From the NCBI RefSeq assembly GCF_003596405.1, contig NZ_QYUR01000002.1:2620501-2684500 (forward strand): a stretch of 64,000 nucleotides of DNA. The letters run 5' to 3'. A model generated the notes under the pieces. The model was not told the origin of the DNA and did not search any database. It worked only from the letters and a program-made list of their open reading frames with translations. Source of the stretch: Pseudomonas cavernicola. GTDB taxonomy: Bacteria > Pseudomonadota > Gammaproteobacteria > Pseudomonadales > Pseudomonadaceae. The position numbers and the translations under genes are program-made. Shown here one piece after another: positions 1 through 8,187 of this stretch (position 1 is its first letter; every line of letters begins with the position of its first letter).

Positions 1-747
1 GATGCTGAGGCAATCTGCGAGACTGCGTCTCGTCCGAAAACCCGCTATGTGGCAATGAAGACCGTCGAGCAGCAGATCCTTTCGACCCAGCATCGGATGC
101 GCACTTCACTGGTGAGCCATCGCACAGCGACGATCAACCAGATCCATGGCTTTCTGCTGGAGTTCGGCATCTGCTTGCCCGTGGGATATGCCGCTCTAGA
201 GCGTGTTCCGGCCTTGCTCGACAACCCGGAGCACGACCTGCCGCTTCGCTTCAAGATACTCATTCAGCGCTTGCTGGAAGACATCCAGCACCTGAAGGAC
301 GAAATCAAGACCATCGACGCCGAGATCAAGAAACAATTGAACGCCGATGATGCCGGCAATCGCCTGCTGAGCATCCCCGGCATCGGCCCCATCACTGCTA
401 GCGCACTGGTGGCCGACGTCGGTGACGCTTCGAATTTCCGATCTGCGCGCGACTTTGCCGCCTCACTAGGTCTGGTGCCTCGGCAACATTCAACGGGCGG
501 CAAGACCGTACTGCTCAATATCAGCAAGCGCGGCGACAAGCACCTACGACGACTGTTGGTGCAGGGCGCTCGCGCCATCCTGATACGTATCGATAAGCGC
601 GAAGATCTCCTCGGGGTCTGGGCCAGAGAATTGCTGACCCGCAAACACCCCAATAAGGTGGCCTGTGCCTTGGCCAACAAGCTGGCAAGGATCGTCTGGG
701 CAGTTCTGGCCCGGGGCGGTACTTACAACCCGCATCCCAGCGTTTGA
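1..747 (+). CDS. IS110-family transposase, 3' part (5' end outside window)
   Basis: The reading frame is open from base 1 and begins DAEAICE-ASRPKTRYV, which lies inside the DEDD-transposase domain typical of IS110/IS1111 elements. The visible part carries the Transposase_20 helix-hairpin-helix segment (LLSIPGIGPITASALVADVGD region, about 120-140 residues into the visible part) and the C-terminal ...KVACALANKLARIVWAVL tail typical of the IS1111 group. These enzymes act through a RuvC-like fold and a bridge RNA or subterminal repeats and make no target duplication. The ATG at 49 is internal, not the gene start. The stop at 745-747 looks like the natural C-terminus, so only the left end is cut by the window. 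The true start must be read from flanking sequence. Confidence 0.85.
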   Translation, partial: DAEAICETASRPKTRYVAMKTVEQQILSTQHRMRTSLVSHRTATINQIHGFLLEFGICLPVGYAALERVPALLDNPEHDLPLRFKILIQRLLEDIQHLKDEIKTIDAEIKKQLNADDAGNRLLSIPGIGPITASALVADVGDASNFRSARDFAASLGLVPRQHSTGGKTVLLNISKRGDKHLRRLLVQGARAILIRIDKREDLLGVWARELLTRKHPNKVACALANKLARIVWAVLARGGTYNPHPSV

Positions 748-952
748 GCAATAGGAATGACCATCTGCTTTTGCGATGTCAGTGACTGATGACAGTAAAC
801 GGCACACATCCCGACTGAAAACCTGAAGACCAAGATAGCTTTCGAGGCTGATGCCCTTTTCAAGGACAGTCGGGAGCGACTTCTCATCAAGGGCCGAGCG
901 CGCTAATGAACCGCGTTCAACAGGAGCCCGGATACATTAGCGCAAGCATGCT

Positions 953-1497
953 TTACCGTTCTCGAAACTGAGGTTGCGAAAGGTGGGCTGACCATACATT
1001 CTTGGTCTGGTGCATTTCCGGGTCGCGCTTGCCGTCTTTGTTCTTCGTCGAACTGGGCGCATGGATGATCGTGGCATCGACGATAGTGCCCTGACGCAAC
1101 ATCAGCCCGCGGTCGCCCAAGTAGCCATTGATGACGCCCAGAATCCCGGCGGCCAGGTCGTGTTTCTCCAGCAGGCGGCGGAAGTTGAGGATGGTGGTTT
1201 CATCCGGAATGCAATCCAGATCAAGTCCGGCAAACTGGCGCAGAATTGTGGTCTCGTACAGCGACTCTTCCATCGCCGGATCGCTGTAGCCGAACCAGTT
1301 TTGCATCAGATGCACACGCAAGATGGCCATCAACGGATACGCCGGACGACCGCCTTCACCCTTCGGATAATGGGGCTCAATCAACGCTATCAAGCCTTTC
1401 CACGGCACCACCTGATCCATCTCGATCAGGAAGCGCTCACGGCGGGTTTGCTTGCGCTTGCCGTCGTACTCGGCATCGCGAAGGAGATCTGCTTCAT
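953..1497 (-). pseudogene. Decayed IS5-family transposase (frameshifted and 3'-truncated)
   Basis: The minus strand encodes the N-terminal half of an IS5-type DDE transposase: KRKQTRRERFLIEMDQVVPW, then HYPKGEGGRPAYPL, NWFGYSDPAMEE and the first catalytic Asp region GTIVDATIIHAPSS. Family members are usually about 310-330 residues. Homology stops after ...RDPEMHQTK near base 1000 and is replaced by unrelated residues, so the remaining DDE residues are gone. The natural ATG at 1497-1495 (MKQISFA-) is one frame away from the rest. One base appears to be missing near 1478-1480, where SFA should run into DAEYDGKRK. The element is therefore inactive. It sits beside the IS110 fragment, which suggests a small insertion hot spot left of the tRNA gene. 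Confidence 0.85.
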
Positions 1498-1722
1498 CGG
1501 GCAACTCGGATAACTGGACGGGCGTATTTCACCAGAATCGGGAAGTCTTTTTCAGAGTTTCCCTAAAGCGCCGCGGCGTTACGGACACACCAGGAACTCG
1601 TGCCGAGAAGCAGGACGCATCTGGGCACCGCAGCGAAGCCATGCTTGATGTATACGATCTAAGTTTGCCGCTGGTTGGGCCGTCAGCGGGCTAAAAATGT
1701 ACGTCTAATTGTACGCACTGGC

Positions 1723-1756
1723 AAAACCGAGGGGTCTTACTACTCCGGAGACCCCT
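1723..1756 (-). terminator. Rho-independent terminator after tRNA-Thr
   Basis: On the minus strand an AGGGGTCT/AGACCCCT stem (8 bp, 1730-1737 with 1749-1756) is followed shortly by TTTT (1723-1726). It lies 9 bp beyond the encoded CCA of the tRNA, in the right orientation to end the tRNA transcript. Confidence 0.75.
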
Positions 1757-1764
1757 GATTCAAC

Positions 1765-1840
<76 letters not shown>

Positions 1841-1927
1841 TTATAAAGCGAGTAACACGGACAACTCAACAATAGCGCAAAACGTTATTCCTACTCAGCA
1901 AAAGCTGGCGTACACCTCTGGCTTGTG

Positions 1928-2764
1928 TCAGCTCAGCTCAATCCGATCCGCATGAATCACAATCTGGCCTTGCTTGTACAAGGCGCCAATCGCCTTCTTG
2001 AAATTGCCTTTACTGACGCCAAACAGGCTGGTGATGATGTCCGGTGGGCTTTTGTCGCTGACCTGCAGCACACCATCGTGCTCACGCAGTTTTGCCAAGA
2101 TCTTCTCGTGCAGGGCGTTGGCGGCTTCCTTGCCCACAGGCTGCAGGCTCAGGCTTATTTTGCCGTCTGGACGGACTTCTTTGATGAAGCCTTTTTCCTG
2201 TTTGCCGGCACGTAAGAACTTGAAGACTTCGTTCTTATGGATCAAGCCCCAGTGCTGATTGTTGATAATGGCTTTAAAGCCCATATCCGTCGACTCAGCC
2301 ACCAACAGGTCGACCGCCTGCCCGGTTTTGTAATTAGCCGGGACATTATCTAAATGCCGATCCAGGCGTGCGGTCGCAGTAATCCGGCGGGTATGTTTAT
2401 CCAGATACACATAAACCACACAGTATTCGCCCGTCTGCACTTGGCGCTTTTCTTCTGAATAAGGCAGCAACAAATCTTTCGGCAAGCCCCAATCCAGAAA
2501 AATACCGATACTGTTAATTTCCACAACTTTCAAGCTGGCAAACTCGCCAACCTGCACTTTGGGCTTCTCGGTGGTAGCAATCAACTTGTCATCGCTATCC
2601 AGATAAATAAATACATTTAACCAGTCGTCAACTTCGCTCGGCGTATCTTTGGGCACATAACGGTTGGGTAGCAATATCTCGCCATCCGCCCCGCCGTCCA
2701 AATAAAGCCCAAAGCTGGTGTGTTTAACCACCTGCAGACTGTTAAAACGCCCGACTAATGCCAT
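1928..2764 (-). CDS. cvfB: CvfB-family S1-domain RNA-binding protein
   Basis: The 278-residue protein begins MALVGRFNSLQVVKHTSFGLYLDGG. It contains consecutive S1-like OB folds (about 3-60, 65-130 and 140-205) and a C-terminal winged-helix segment (SPPDIITSLFGVSKGNFKKAIGALYKQGQI, about 235-270). This is the architecture of CvfB/YitL proteins, which bind RNA and affect virulence-factor expression in staphylococci. I chose ATG 2764 because AGGG lies 8 nt upstream. An earlier in-frame ATG at 2779 has no ribosome-binding site. The gene is divergent from the VF530-family gene at 2910. Its target RNAs in pseudomonads are not known to me. Confidence 0.88.
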   Translation of the reverse strand: MALVGRFNSLQVVKHTSFGLYLDGGADGEILLPNRYVPKDTPSEVDDWLNVFIYLDSDDKLIATTEKPKVQVGEFASLKVVEINSIGIFLDWGLPKDLLLPYSEEKRQVQTGEYCVVYVYLDKHTRRITATARLDRHLDNVPANYKTGQAVDLLVAESTDMGFKAIINNQHWGLIHKNEVFKFLRAGKQEKGFIKEVRPDGKISLSLQPVGKEAANALHEKILAKLREHDGVLQVSDKSPPDIITSLFGVSKGNFKKAIGALYKQGQIVIHADRIELS

Positions 2765-2909
2765 TCTCAATACCCTCATTGCGTGACCGGCATTCTACCC
2801 GAGTTTCACCCCGTCGGCGGTGCAGCACAGCATGACGAGATCGCCATGATCGCCGATAATTGCCCCGTCCACCGCTGGCAGTCCAGACCATCCCGAGCAC
2901 AGGCAACGC

Positions 2910-3131
2910 ATGAACACCGAGCAGAACAAGAACCCGCTTCACGGTATTACCCTGGAAGGCATCGTCAACGCACTGGTCGAGCACTACGGCTGGGAGCAGC
3001 TGGGCCAACTGATCGAGATTCGCTGTTTTCAGAGCGACCCGAGCGTGAAATCCAGCCTGAAGTTTCTGCGAAAAACCCCGTGGGCTCGGGAGAAAGTTGA
3101 AGCCCTGTATGTGAAACTGAAGCAGTGCTGA
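2910..3131 (+). CDS. VF530 family (DUF2132) small DNA-binding protein
   Basis: The 73-residue product has the family signature [24 protein letters not shown] followed by [28 protein letters not shown]. The motif is nearly full length, so the gene is intact. VF530 proteins are compact helical proteins described from Vibrio fischeri structural work as DNA-binding; their cellular role is unsettled. It is divergent from cvfB. About 300 bp of gene-free sequence follows. Confidence 0.88.
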   Translation: MNTEQNKNPLHGITLEGIVNALVEHYGWEQLGQLIEIRCFQSDPSVKSSLKFLRKTPWAREKVEALYVKLKQC

Positions 3132-3193
3132 TAGCTCACACGCCACGCCAAGACGGCCTTTTACGACCTCTACCGGCGCGTGATCCCACCTTC

Positions 3194-3221
3194 GCTGGGG
3201 GACCACGGCAATGCCCCCAGC
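3194..3221 (+). other. Stem-loop downstream of the VF530 gene
   Basis: GCTGGGGG (3194-3201) pairs with CCCCCAGC (3214-3221) around a 12-nt loop, 63 bp past the VF530 stop codon. There is no following T run, so it may stabilise the 3' end rather than act as a classic intrinsic terminator. The rest of 3132-3448 holds no gene I can support. An AT-rich stretch with TACAAT at 3413-3418 could be the -10 box for the next gene. Confidence 0.4.
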
Positions 3222-3448
3222 CGAGCTGAGCGTGCGCCGAGGACGCCTGTGCCTTCTTGAGTGCACGCGTTTTTCCAGCAATGACTTGATGAAAAACAAG
3301 CAGTTACCTAGCGTCTAGGCGATATGGTGCAAGATCGTGTTTCGCTTAAATATCGCAGCCACACCCAGCTTTTATGCCATTTATTTAGCAAGCAATTACT
3401 CAGTTTTTTGTGTACAATAGCCGGTCATATTAATTTTTAAATAGGTTA

Positions 3449-3637
3449 ATGGCCGCCATGCGCGTTAAAGCATCCGAAATGAAGAAGAAAGCACCACCCG
3501 CTGTTGAAACCCACAGTTCGATTGACGAGCAGGTTGCTGCTTTTCTGAAGTCCGGCGGTGAAATCCAGGAAATCCCAAAGGGTGTTAGCGGCCAAGTATT
3601 TGGCACCTCGAAGCAAATCACTCTTGGCAAGAAATAG
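3449..3637 (+). CDS. Small conserved-type hypothetical protein (62 aa)
   Basis: The product begins MAAMRVKASEMKKKAPPAVETHSSIDEQVAAF. It has a basic N-terminus, an acidic-amphipathic middle and a C-terminal VSGQVFGTSKQITLGKK. I do not recognise a named family. Composition and length look like a soluble cytosolic protein, with no signal peptide or membrane segment. An alternative start is the ATG at 3458 (MRVKAS). An AT-rich promoter-like region (TACAAT at 3413-3418) lies just upstream. A stem-loop GCGCTTTG/CAAAGCGC (3672-3679 with 3692-3699) follows the stop and may end the transcript. That arrangement supports a real monocistronic gene. Confidence 0.6.
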   Translation: MAAMRVKASEMKKKAPPAVETHSSIDEQVAAFLKSGGEIQEIPKGVSGQVFGTSKQITLGKK

Positions 3638-3924
3638 TAACTTCTGCGAAACGCCCGTACTCCTCTTCTATGCGCTTTGATCTCCAGCAGACAAAGCGCT
3701 CGGGCAAAAATGCCCCTCTCCCCTCTCCGCAATACCCGCATTCAATATCTTCTGGCCTGCCTGGCTTAAATAAATTCAATTCAGCAATTACCCAGCTACT
3801 ATTAATTCAGTTTTGATCTTGTTCAGCCCTCTCGCTAACGCGGTTTGGCAGCAGCAACGACCAAAGACTATTCTTTAGGTGCAATGCACAGCACATCAAC
3901 CTCGTTGATGAAGAGAGGACAGCC

Positions 3925-4041
3925 ATGAGCAAAGGTCTGGATGCAAAAAAAACGGCGAAGAAGAAGCCCGCTAAAACACTCGACGAAAAGCGCGCGATGA
4001 AGAAGGCCAAGAAGGCTGGCGGTGGTGTTTTCACCCAATAA
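3925..4041 (+). CDS. Very small lysine-rich protein (38 aa)
   Basis: ATG at 3925 is preceded by GAGAGGAC at good spacing. The 38-codon frame encodes MSKGLDAKKTAKKKPAKTLDEKRAMKKAKKAGGGVFTQ with the stop at 4039-4041. About 40% of residues are Lys or Arg, as in small ribosome- or nucleic-acid-associated proteins. Similar short basic frames occur in other pseudomonads as far as I recall. Function is unknown. The strong ribosome-binding site and the hairpin 20 bp after the stop support a real gene. Confidence 0.62.
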   Translation: MSKGLDAKKTAKKKPAKTLDEKRAMKKAKKAGGGVFTQ

Positions 4042-4060
4042 TCATCCGCTTTCCGCGATG

Positions 4061-4081
4061 CTCCCCTGCCAAGCAGGGGAG
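4061..4081 (+). terminator. GC-rich stem-loop after the 38-aa gene
   Basis: CTCCCCTG and CAGGGGAG pair perfectly (8 bp) around a 5-nt loop, starting 20 bp past the stop codon. No clear T tract follows, so it is a possible transcript end. From 4082 to 4403 I see no gene. Confidence 0.4.
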
Positions 4082-4403
4082 AAAGCTACGGAGCTTTCAC
4101 CCGCAAAAATCGCTGCTTGATCAACCCATCGGCCGCGCTGCGAGGTAGCGGCACGGCCTTGGGGCAGCGAGGCCAAAGCAGCGCCCTCACAGTTGGTGCA
4201 GGGCATCACGGCTAGTGACCCGCAGCAATTCCTCCCAGCCAAATCGCTGCATAAACACTCTTTCTCACACTTAAATCCCCCTCGTTTGGCCTAAACTTAC
4301 TGGCGACTAGCAAACTGTTGTTTCAAAATCATGTCCAATAAAACATCTAGCTCGTCTGGACAAATTTTTTGCGGATTCTCGCTGCCTGATCTCAGGAGTT
4401 CCT

Positions 4404-6620
4404 GTGCACCCTTTCAGCCGCTGGCTGCAGCACCCCGCTAGTTCTTTGATGGCTCTCGGCTTTCTGTTCCTGCTCGTACCCCTGGCCAGCCGGTATTGGC
4501 TCGGTTGGTCGAATGGTTTTGGCTACTTCTCTGACCTGGGTATCGGCTGCTTGCTGATCCTGCTGCTGCACAACCGCTCACTGCTGCTGGCTCTACCGCT
4601 GATGCTGATCTGGAGCATATTCACCCTGGGCTCGGCGGAACTGGTCGGCGCAGTCGGGCGCATGCCAGAACTCAGTGACCTGAAATACCTGACCGACCCG
4701 CAATTCGTCAGCCACTCCACCCAAGGTGGCGGCCTCACCTATCCACTGCTCGGGCTGGCCCTGGCTGGAGGCATACTGGCTAATCTGCTGTTGAGCGGCC
4801 GCAAGCCGTCGGGTCACGTGCTGGCGATCCCACGCTACTGGTATGCCCTGCCAGTAGTATTTCTCGCTGCCCATGCGGCGAGCCAATACACGAATCCCAA
4901 CGAAGCGGATCAATGGAAGCAGTTCAATCTGCCGCATAAGTTGCTGGCGGAAACCTTCAATGCTGGCCAGCTACGCGTAGAAGATTGGCTGGACGGTGAC
5001 ACTCCCGACCCCCAGCCAGACATCGCCGGCCTGACCCAACTGGACTTGAACGGCAGCAAGTTATTCGCCGGTAAAGGCAAAGCGCGAAATGTGCTGATCA
5101 TTACCCTGGAAGGCATTCCCGGCGCGTACATCGCGACCAACCGCGCCGCCATCAACAGCAGTTACCACGAGGCGCTGATGCCCAAGCTCAGTCAATGGGC
5201 CGAGCGCGCCATGAGCACTCCGGATTATGTGCTGCACAGCCACCAGACCATTCGCGGCCTCTACGCCATGCTGTGCGGTGATTACGAGAAGCTCGTCAGT
5301 GGCTCTCCGAAAGGCGTTGAGCTACTGAATAACCATGCGCGCAATCAACAGTGCCTGCCGGCACAACTGCATGAACAGGGCTTTCGCACGCACTTCCTGC
5401 AAGGTGCCGGCCTGCGCTTCATGGCCAAAGACAAAATCATGCCGCACATGGGTTTCGACAAAACCCTCGGCCGCGGCTGGTTCAAGAACAAGCCTTACCT
5501 GGAGTTCCCCTGGGGTATGGATGACAAGTCCTTCTTTGAAGGCGCCCTGAAGTACGTGAAACAACTGCGCCAGCAGAAAAAACCCTGGATGCTGACCCTG
5601 CTGACTGTCGGCACCCATCAGCCTTATTCCGCCCCCCAGGAATACCTGGATCGTTACCCCAGCGCCAAGCAAGCGGCCATTGGTTATCTGGATGATGCGG
5701 TGGCGAGCTTTTTAACCGGGCTGGAACAGCAGGGAGTCCTGAAGGACACCCTGGTGATCGTTACCTCGGATGAGTCGCATGGGATCGAGGATGTGCGCCT
5801 GGCCTCGACCTGGGGCTTCAATCTTGTACTCGCACCGGAACAGGACAAGCTACCGATACTCAAACGCGGGGTTTATGGGCATGTCGACCTGACCACCTCG
5901 GTGCTCGATTACTTCGACTTGCCGGTACCCTCGAACCTCTCCGGCCGTTCAATGTTTCGCGACTACCAAAGCGGGCGCGAAATCATGTCTTACACCAACG
6001 GCGTGCTACGCCAGCATGACGGCAAGGGCACCTTTACCGAGTGCAACTTCCAGCAGATCTGTCGGCGTTATGCCAGCGAGGGATTTATTGCCGATAAAGT
6101 GCGTTACCTCGGGCGTTTCAGTGGCAAACAGGCCCGTTTGATGGTGCAGCGTGCGGCACTGCTGGATCAATCACTGACGAGCGGGCAGATCGGCCAGCAA
6201 TACCAGTTCGCCAACCGTGAGCGGATCAAGCTGCAAGAGACCATGGGCAACGACTGGGCCGACAATCTGATCGGCGCGCAATACCTGGAACTGCCGAAGG
6301 GCACCCACACCAGGGTCAGCCTGAAGATTCGCGCCGTGCGGATGGACAAGCAAGGCGCCAAACTCCTGCTCAAAACCAAAGAGTTCGATCGGGATGTGGT
6401 CGGGCTGATCCCGGAGTTGCCGCTGCTCAAGCCCGGTAAAACACTGAAAGTGAGCTTTGGCTTCGACAACCTCGACACCCGCAAGGCGTTCTCCTTCCAC
6501 CTACTGGGGCAAGGCCGTGGCGCAATCGAGATTACCGACTTCAGCGTCGTCACCGAGCCACTGATAAAACCCTATCTGCTGGACATCAAGCAGGCCGAAG
6601 AAAGCGCTCTAGCTCAATAA
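4404..6620 (+). CDS. LTA synthase-like phosphoethanolamine/phosphoglycerol transferase
   Basis: The 738-residue protein starts at GTG 4404, with AGGAG 5 nt upstream. Several hydrophobic segments fill residues about 10-170. An extracytoplasmic sulfatase-fold domain follows from about 225. Visible catalytic features are the first metal-binding acid in VLIITLEGIPGAY (from V230), the HQT motif with putative nucleophile Thr282, and TSDESHG (D456-H459), equivalent to the distal metal ligands of LtaS. LtaS-type enzymes transfer head groups from phospholipids to acceptors outside the inner membrane. In Gram-negatives the acceptor is usually an osmoregulated glucan or another envelope glycan. A C-terminal beta-rich extension (about 600-738) goes beyond the usual domain. 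The acceptor here cannot be told from sequence. Confidence 0.82.
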   Translation: MHPFSRWLQHPASSLMALGFLFLLVPLASRYWLGWSNGFGYFSDLGIGCLLILLLHNRSLLLALPLMLIWSIFTLGSAELVGAVGRMPELSDLKYLTDPQFVSHSTQGGGLTYPLLGLALAGGILANLLLSGRKPSGHVLAIPRYWYALPVVFLAAHAASQYTNPNEADQWKQFNLPHKLLAETFNAGQLRVEDWLDGDTPDPQPDIAGLTQLDLNGSKLFAGKGKARNVLIITLEGIPGAYIATNRAAINSSYHEALMPKLSQWAERAMSTPDYVLHSHQTIRGLYAMLCGDYEKLVSGSPKGVELLNNHARNQQCLPAQLHEQGFRTHFLQGAGLRFMAKDKIMPHMGFDKTLGRGWFKNKPYLEFPWGMDDKSFFEGALKYVKQLRQQKKPWMLTLLTVGTHQPYSAPQEYLDRYPSAKQAAIGYLDDAVASFLTGLEQQGVLKDTLVIVTSDESHGIEDVRLASTWGFNLVLAPEQDKLPILKRGVYGHVDLTTSVLDYFDLPVPSNLSGRSMFRDYQSGREIMSYTNGVLRQHDGKGTFTECNFQQICRRYASEGFIADKVRYLGRFSGKQARLMVQRAALLDQSLTSGQIGQQYQFANRERIKLQETMGNDWADNLIGAQYLELPKGTHTRVSLKIRAVRMDKQGAKLLLKTKEFDRDVVGLIPELPLLKPGKTLKVSFGFDNLDTRKAFSFHLLGQGRGAIEITDFSVVTEPLIKPYLLDIKQAEESALAQ

Positions 6621-6677
6621 GCCCCCTCTGGCGGCAGCCGACTTGGCGTCAAGCCGGGCCAGGCCGCCATGGCGCCT

Positions 6678-7832
6678 TCACTTTGGCTGCAAGCCTAACC
6701 GCAGCAGTTGCCCATCCGCTTCATCGGTCAGCACATACAGATAGCCATCCGGGCCTTGCCTGACGTCGCGGATGCGCGCGTCCAGCTCCTCAAGCAGGCG
6801 TTCCTCATGGACGATCCGGTCGCCCTCCAACTCCAGCCGAATCAGCGCCTGCTCGACCAGCGCGCCAATAAACAGACTGTGCTGCCAGTCGGGAAACCGC
6901 TCGGCAGCGTAGAACGCCATGCCGCTGATCGCGGGCGATTTCTCCCAGACATAGTGCGGCGGCTCGGTACCTGCGACGGTTTTGCCTTTTGCCTCAGGTA
7001 TCGGCAGCAGCGAGTAATCGATGCCATGGGTCGCCAGTGGCCAGCCATAGTTCTTGCCGGCCTGCGCGATATTGATTTCATCACCGCCACGCGGGCCGTG
7101 CTCGTGGGTCCACAGTTTGCCGGTCCAGGGGTTGAGCGCGGCGCCTTGCGGGTTGCGATGACCGTAAGACCAGATCTCCGGGCGCACGCCCGACTGGCCC
7201 ACAAAGGGGTTGTCGGCCGGCACGCTACCGTCCGGATAGACTCGCACGACTTTGCCCTGGAGCTTGCCAAGATCCTGGGCGGTCGGACGCTGGTAGTGTT
7301 CGCCGAGGGTGATGAACAGATGCCCGTCACGGTCGAAAACCAGACGCGAGCCAAAATGATTGCCAGTAGACAGCTTGGGCTCCTGCCGGAAGATCACGCT
7401 GAACCCTTCCAGCCTTGCCCGATCAACGGAGAGCCTGCCGCGCCCGACAGCAGTACCGGCACGGCCATCCGCACCACCGCCTTCGGCATACGCCAGATAG
7501 ACCCAACGGTCGTTGGCAAACGCTGGGGAAAGCGCCACATCGAGCAGCCCGCCCTGCCCTTGGGCATACACCGCTGGCAGGCCCATGAGAGGTGCGGACA
7601 GAGCTCCATCCGCACCGACAATCCGCAAACGCCCCGGCCGCTCAGTCACCAGCAGCCCCTGCTCGCCCGGCAGGAAGGCCAGGCTCCAGGGGTGCTCCAG
7701 CCCAGCGGCCACTAGCGCGACGCTGAGCAGGCCGCGCTCACTGGCGTACTCCCGGGCTGGGTCCGAGCTAGCCACCGGCGCCACTAATAACGTCGCCAGG
7801 GCTAAGCCGGTTAAGAATGCCTGTCGCACCAT
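6678..7832 (-). CDS. PQQ-dependent aldose sugar dehydrogenase (YliI/Asd type), exported
   Basis: The product is 384 residues with signal peptide MVRQAFLTGLALATLLVAPVASS. The start is set by GGAGG 5 nt before the ATG at 7832; the longer frame from 7859 lacks a site. Six-bladed beta-propeller motifs of soluble glucose dehydrogenase are clear: LEHPWSLAFLPG, GNHFGSRLVFDRDGHLF, IWSYGHRNPQGAALNP and HEHGPRGGDEIN. The last two frame the PQQ and calcium site. Relatives oxidise aldose sugars in the periplasm with PQQ. It is monocistronic and convergent with the preceding gene. The region from 7860 to 8187 upstream holds no gene I can support. Confidence 0.85.
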   Translation of the reverse strand: MVRQAFLTGLALATLLVAPVASSDPAREYASERGLLSVALVAAGLEHPWSLAFLPGEQGLLVTERPGRLRIVGADGALSAPLMGLPAVYAQGQGGLLDVALSPAFANDRWVYLAYAEGGGADGRAGTAVGRGRLSVDRARLEGFSVIFRQEPKLSTGNHFGSRLVFDRDGHLFITLGEHYQRPTAQDLGKLQGKVVRVYPDGSVPADNPFVGQSGVRPEIWSYGHRNPQGAALNPWTGKLWTHEHGPRGGDEINIAQAGKNYGWPLATHGIDYSLLPIPEAKGKTVAGTEPPHYVWEKSPAISGMAFYAAERFPDWQHSLFIGALVEQALIRLELEGDRIVHEERLLEELDARIRDVRQGPDGYLYVLTDEADGQLLRLGLQPK

Positions 7833-8022
7833 TGATCCCTCCTGCACGGGGCTGGCCACTCGATCAATTAATAGCTCAACAACGCCCGATCGCTTACAAC
7901 AATGCGAGCATTTCCTTGAGTATCAGCGCGCAGGCGCCTTGGTGCTTGATATAGCGAAGGCCACTACTGGCCGCCCACTAGTTTTTGCCTTGTCGATGAG
8001 AGGGAGAGAGTTCCGCTGGGCA

Positions 8023-8049
8023 CACCGGACAACCGCAGAATGTCCGGTG
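8023..8049. other. Perfect 9-bp stem-loop in a gene-free stretch
   Basis: CACCGGACA (8023-8031) pairs with TGTCCGGTG (8041-8049) around a 9-nt loop. There is no oligo-T on either side. It lies in the space between the sugar dehydrogenase and the chimeric gene at 8188. It may be a leftover repeat or a transcript-end structure. Confidence 0.35.
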
Positions 8050-8187
8050 CGCAGTCGAGCCGATCATAACCAGACGCGAGGCGGGATCGTCAGGTGAGAG
8101 GCGTCCTTGTCGACGCCCCTCCAGTAGCACGGCACCAGCGACCAATCCCAGCCGCTATTCAGCCAGTAGCCTGGCTGGATTTACCCA

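Noticed and set aside
4042..4242. 66-residue minus-strand frame after the 38-aa gene
   Set aside because: No family features and it overlaps the terminator-like hairpin.
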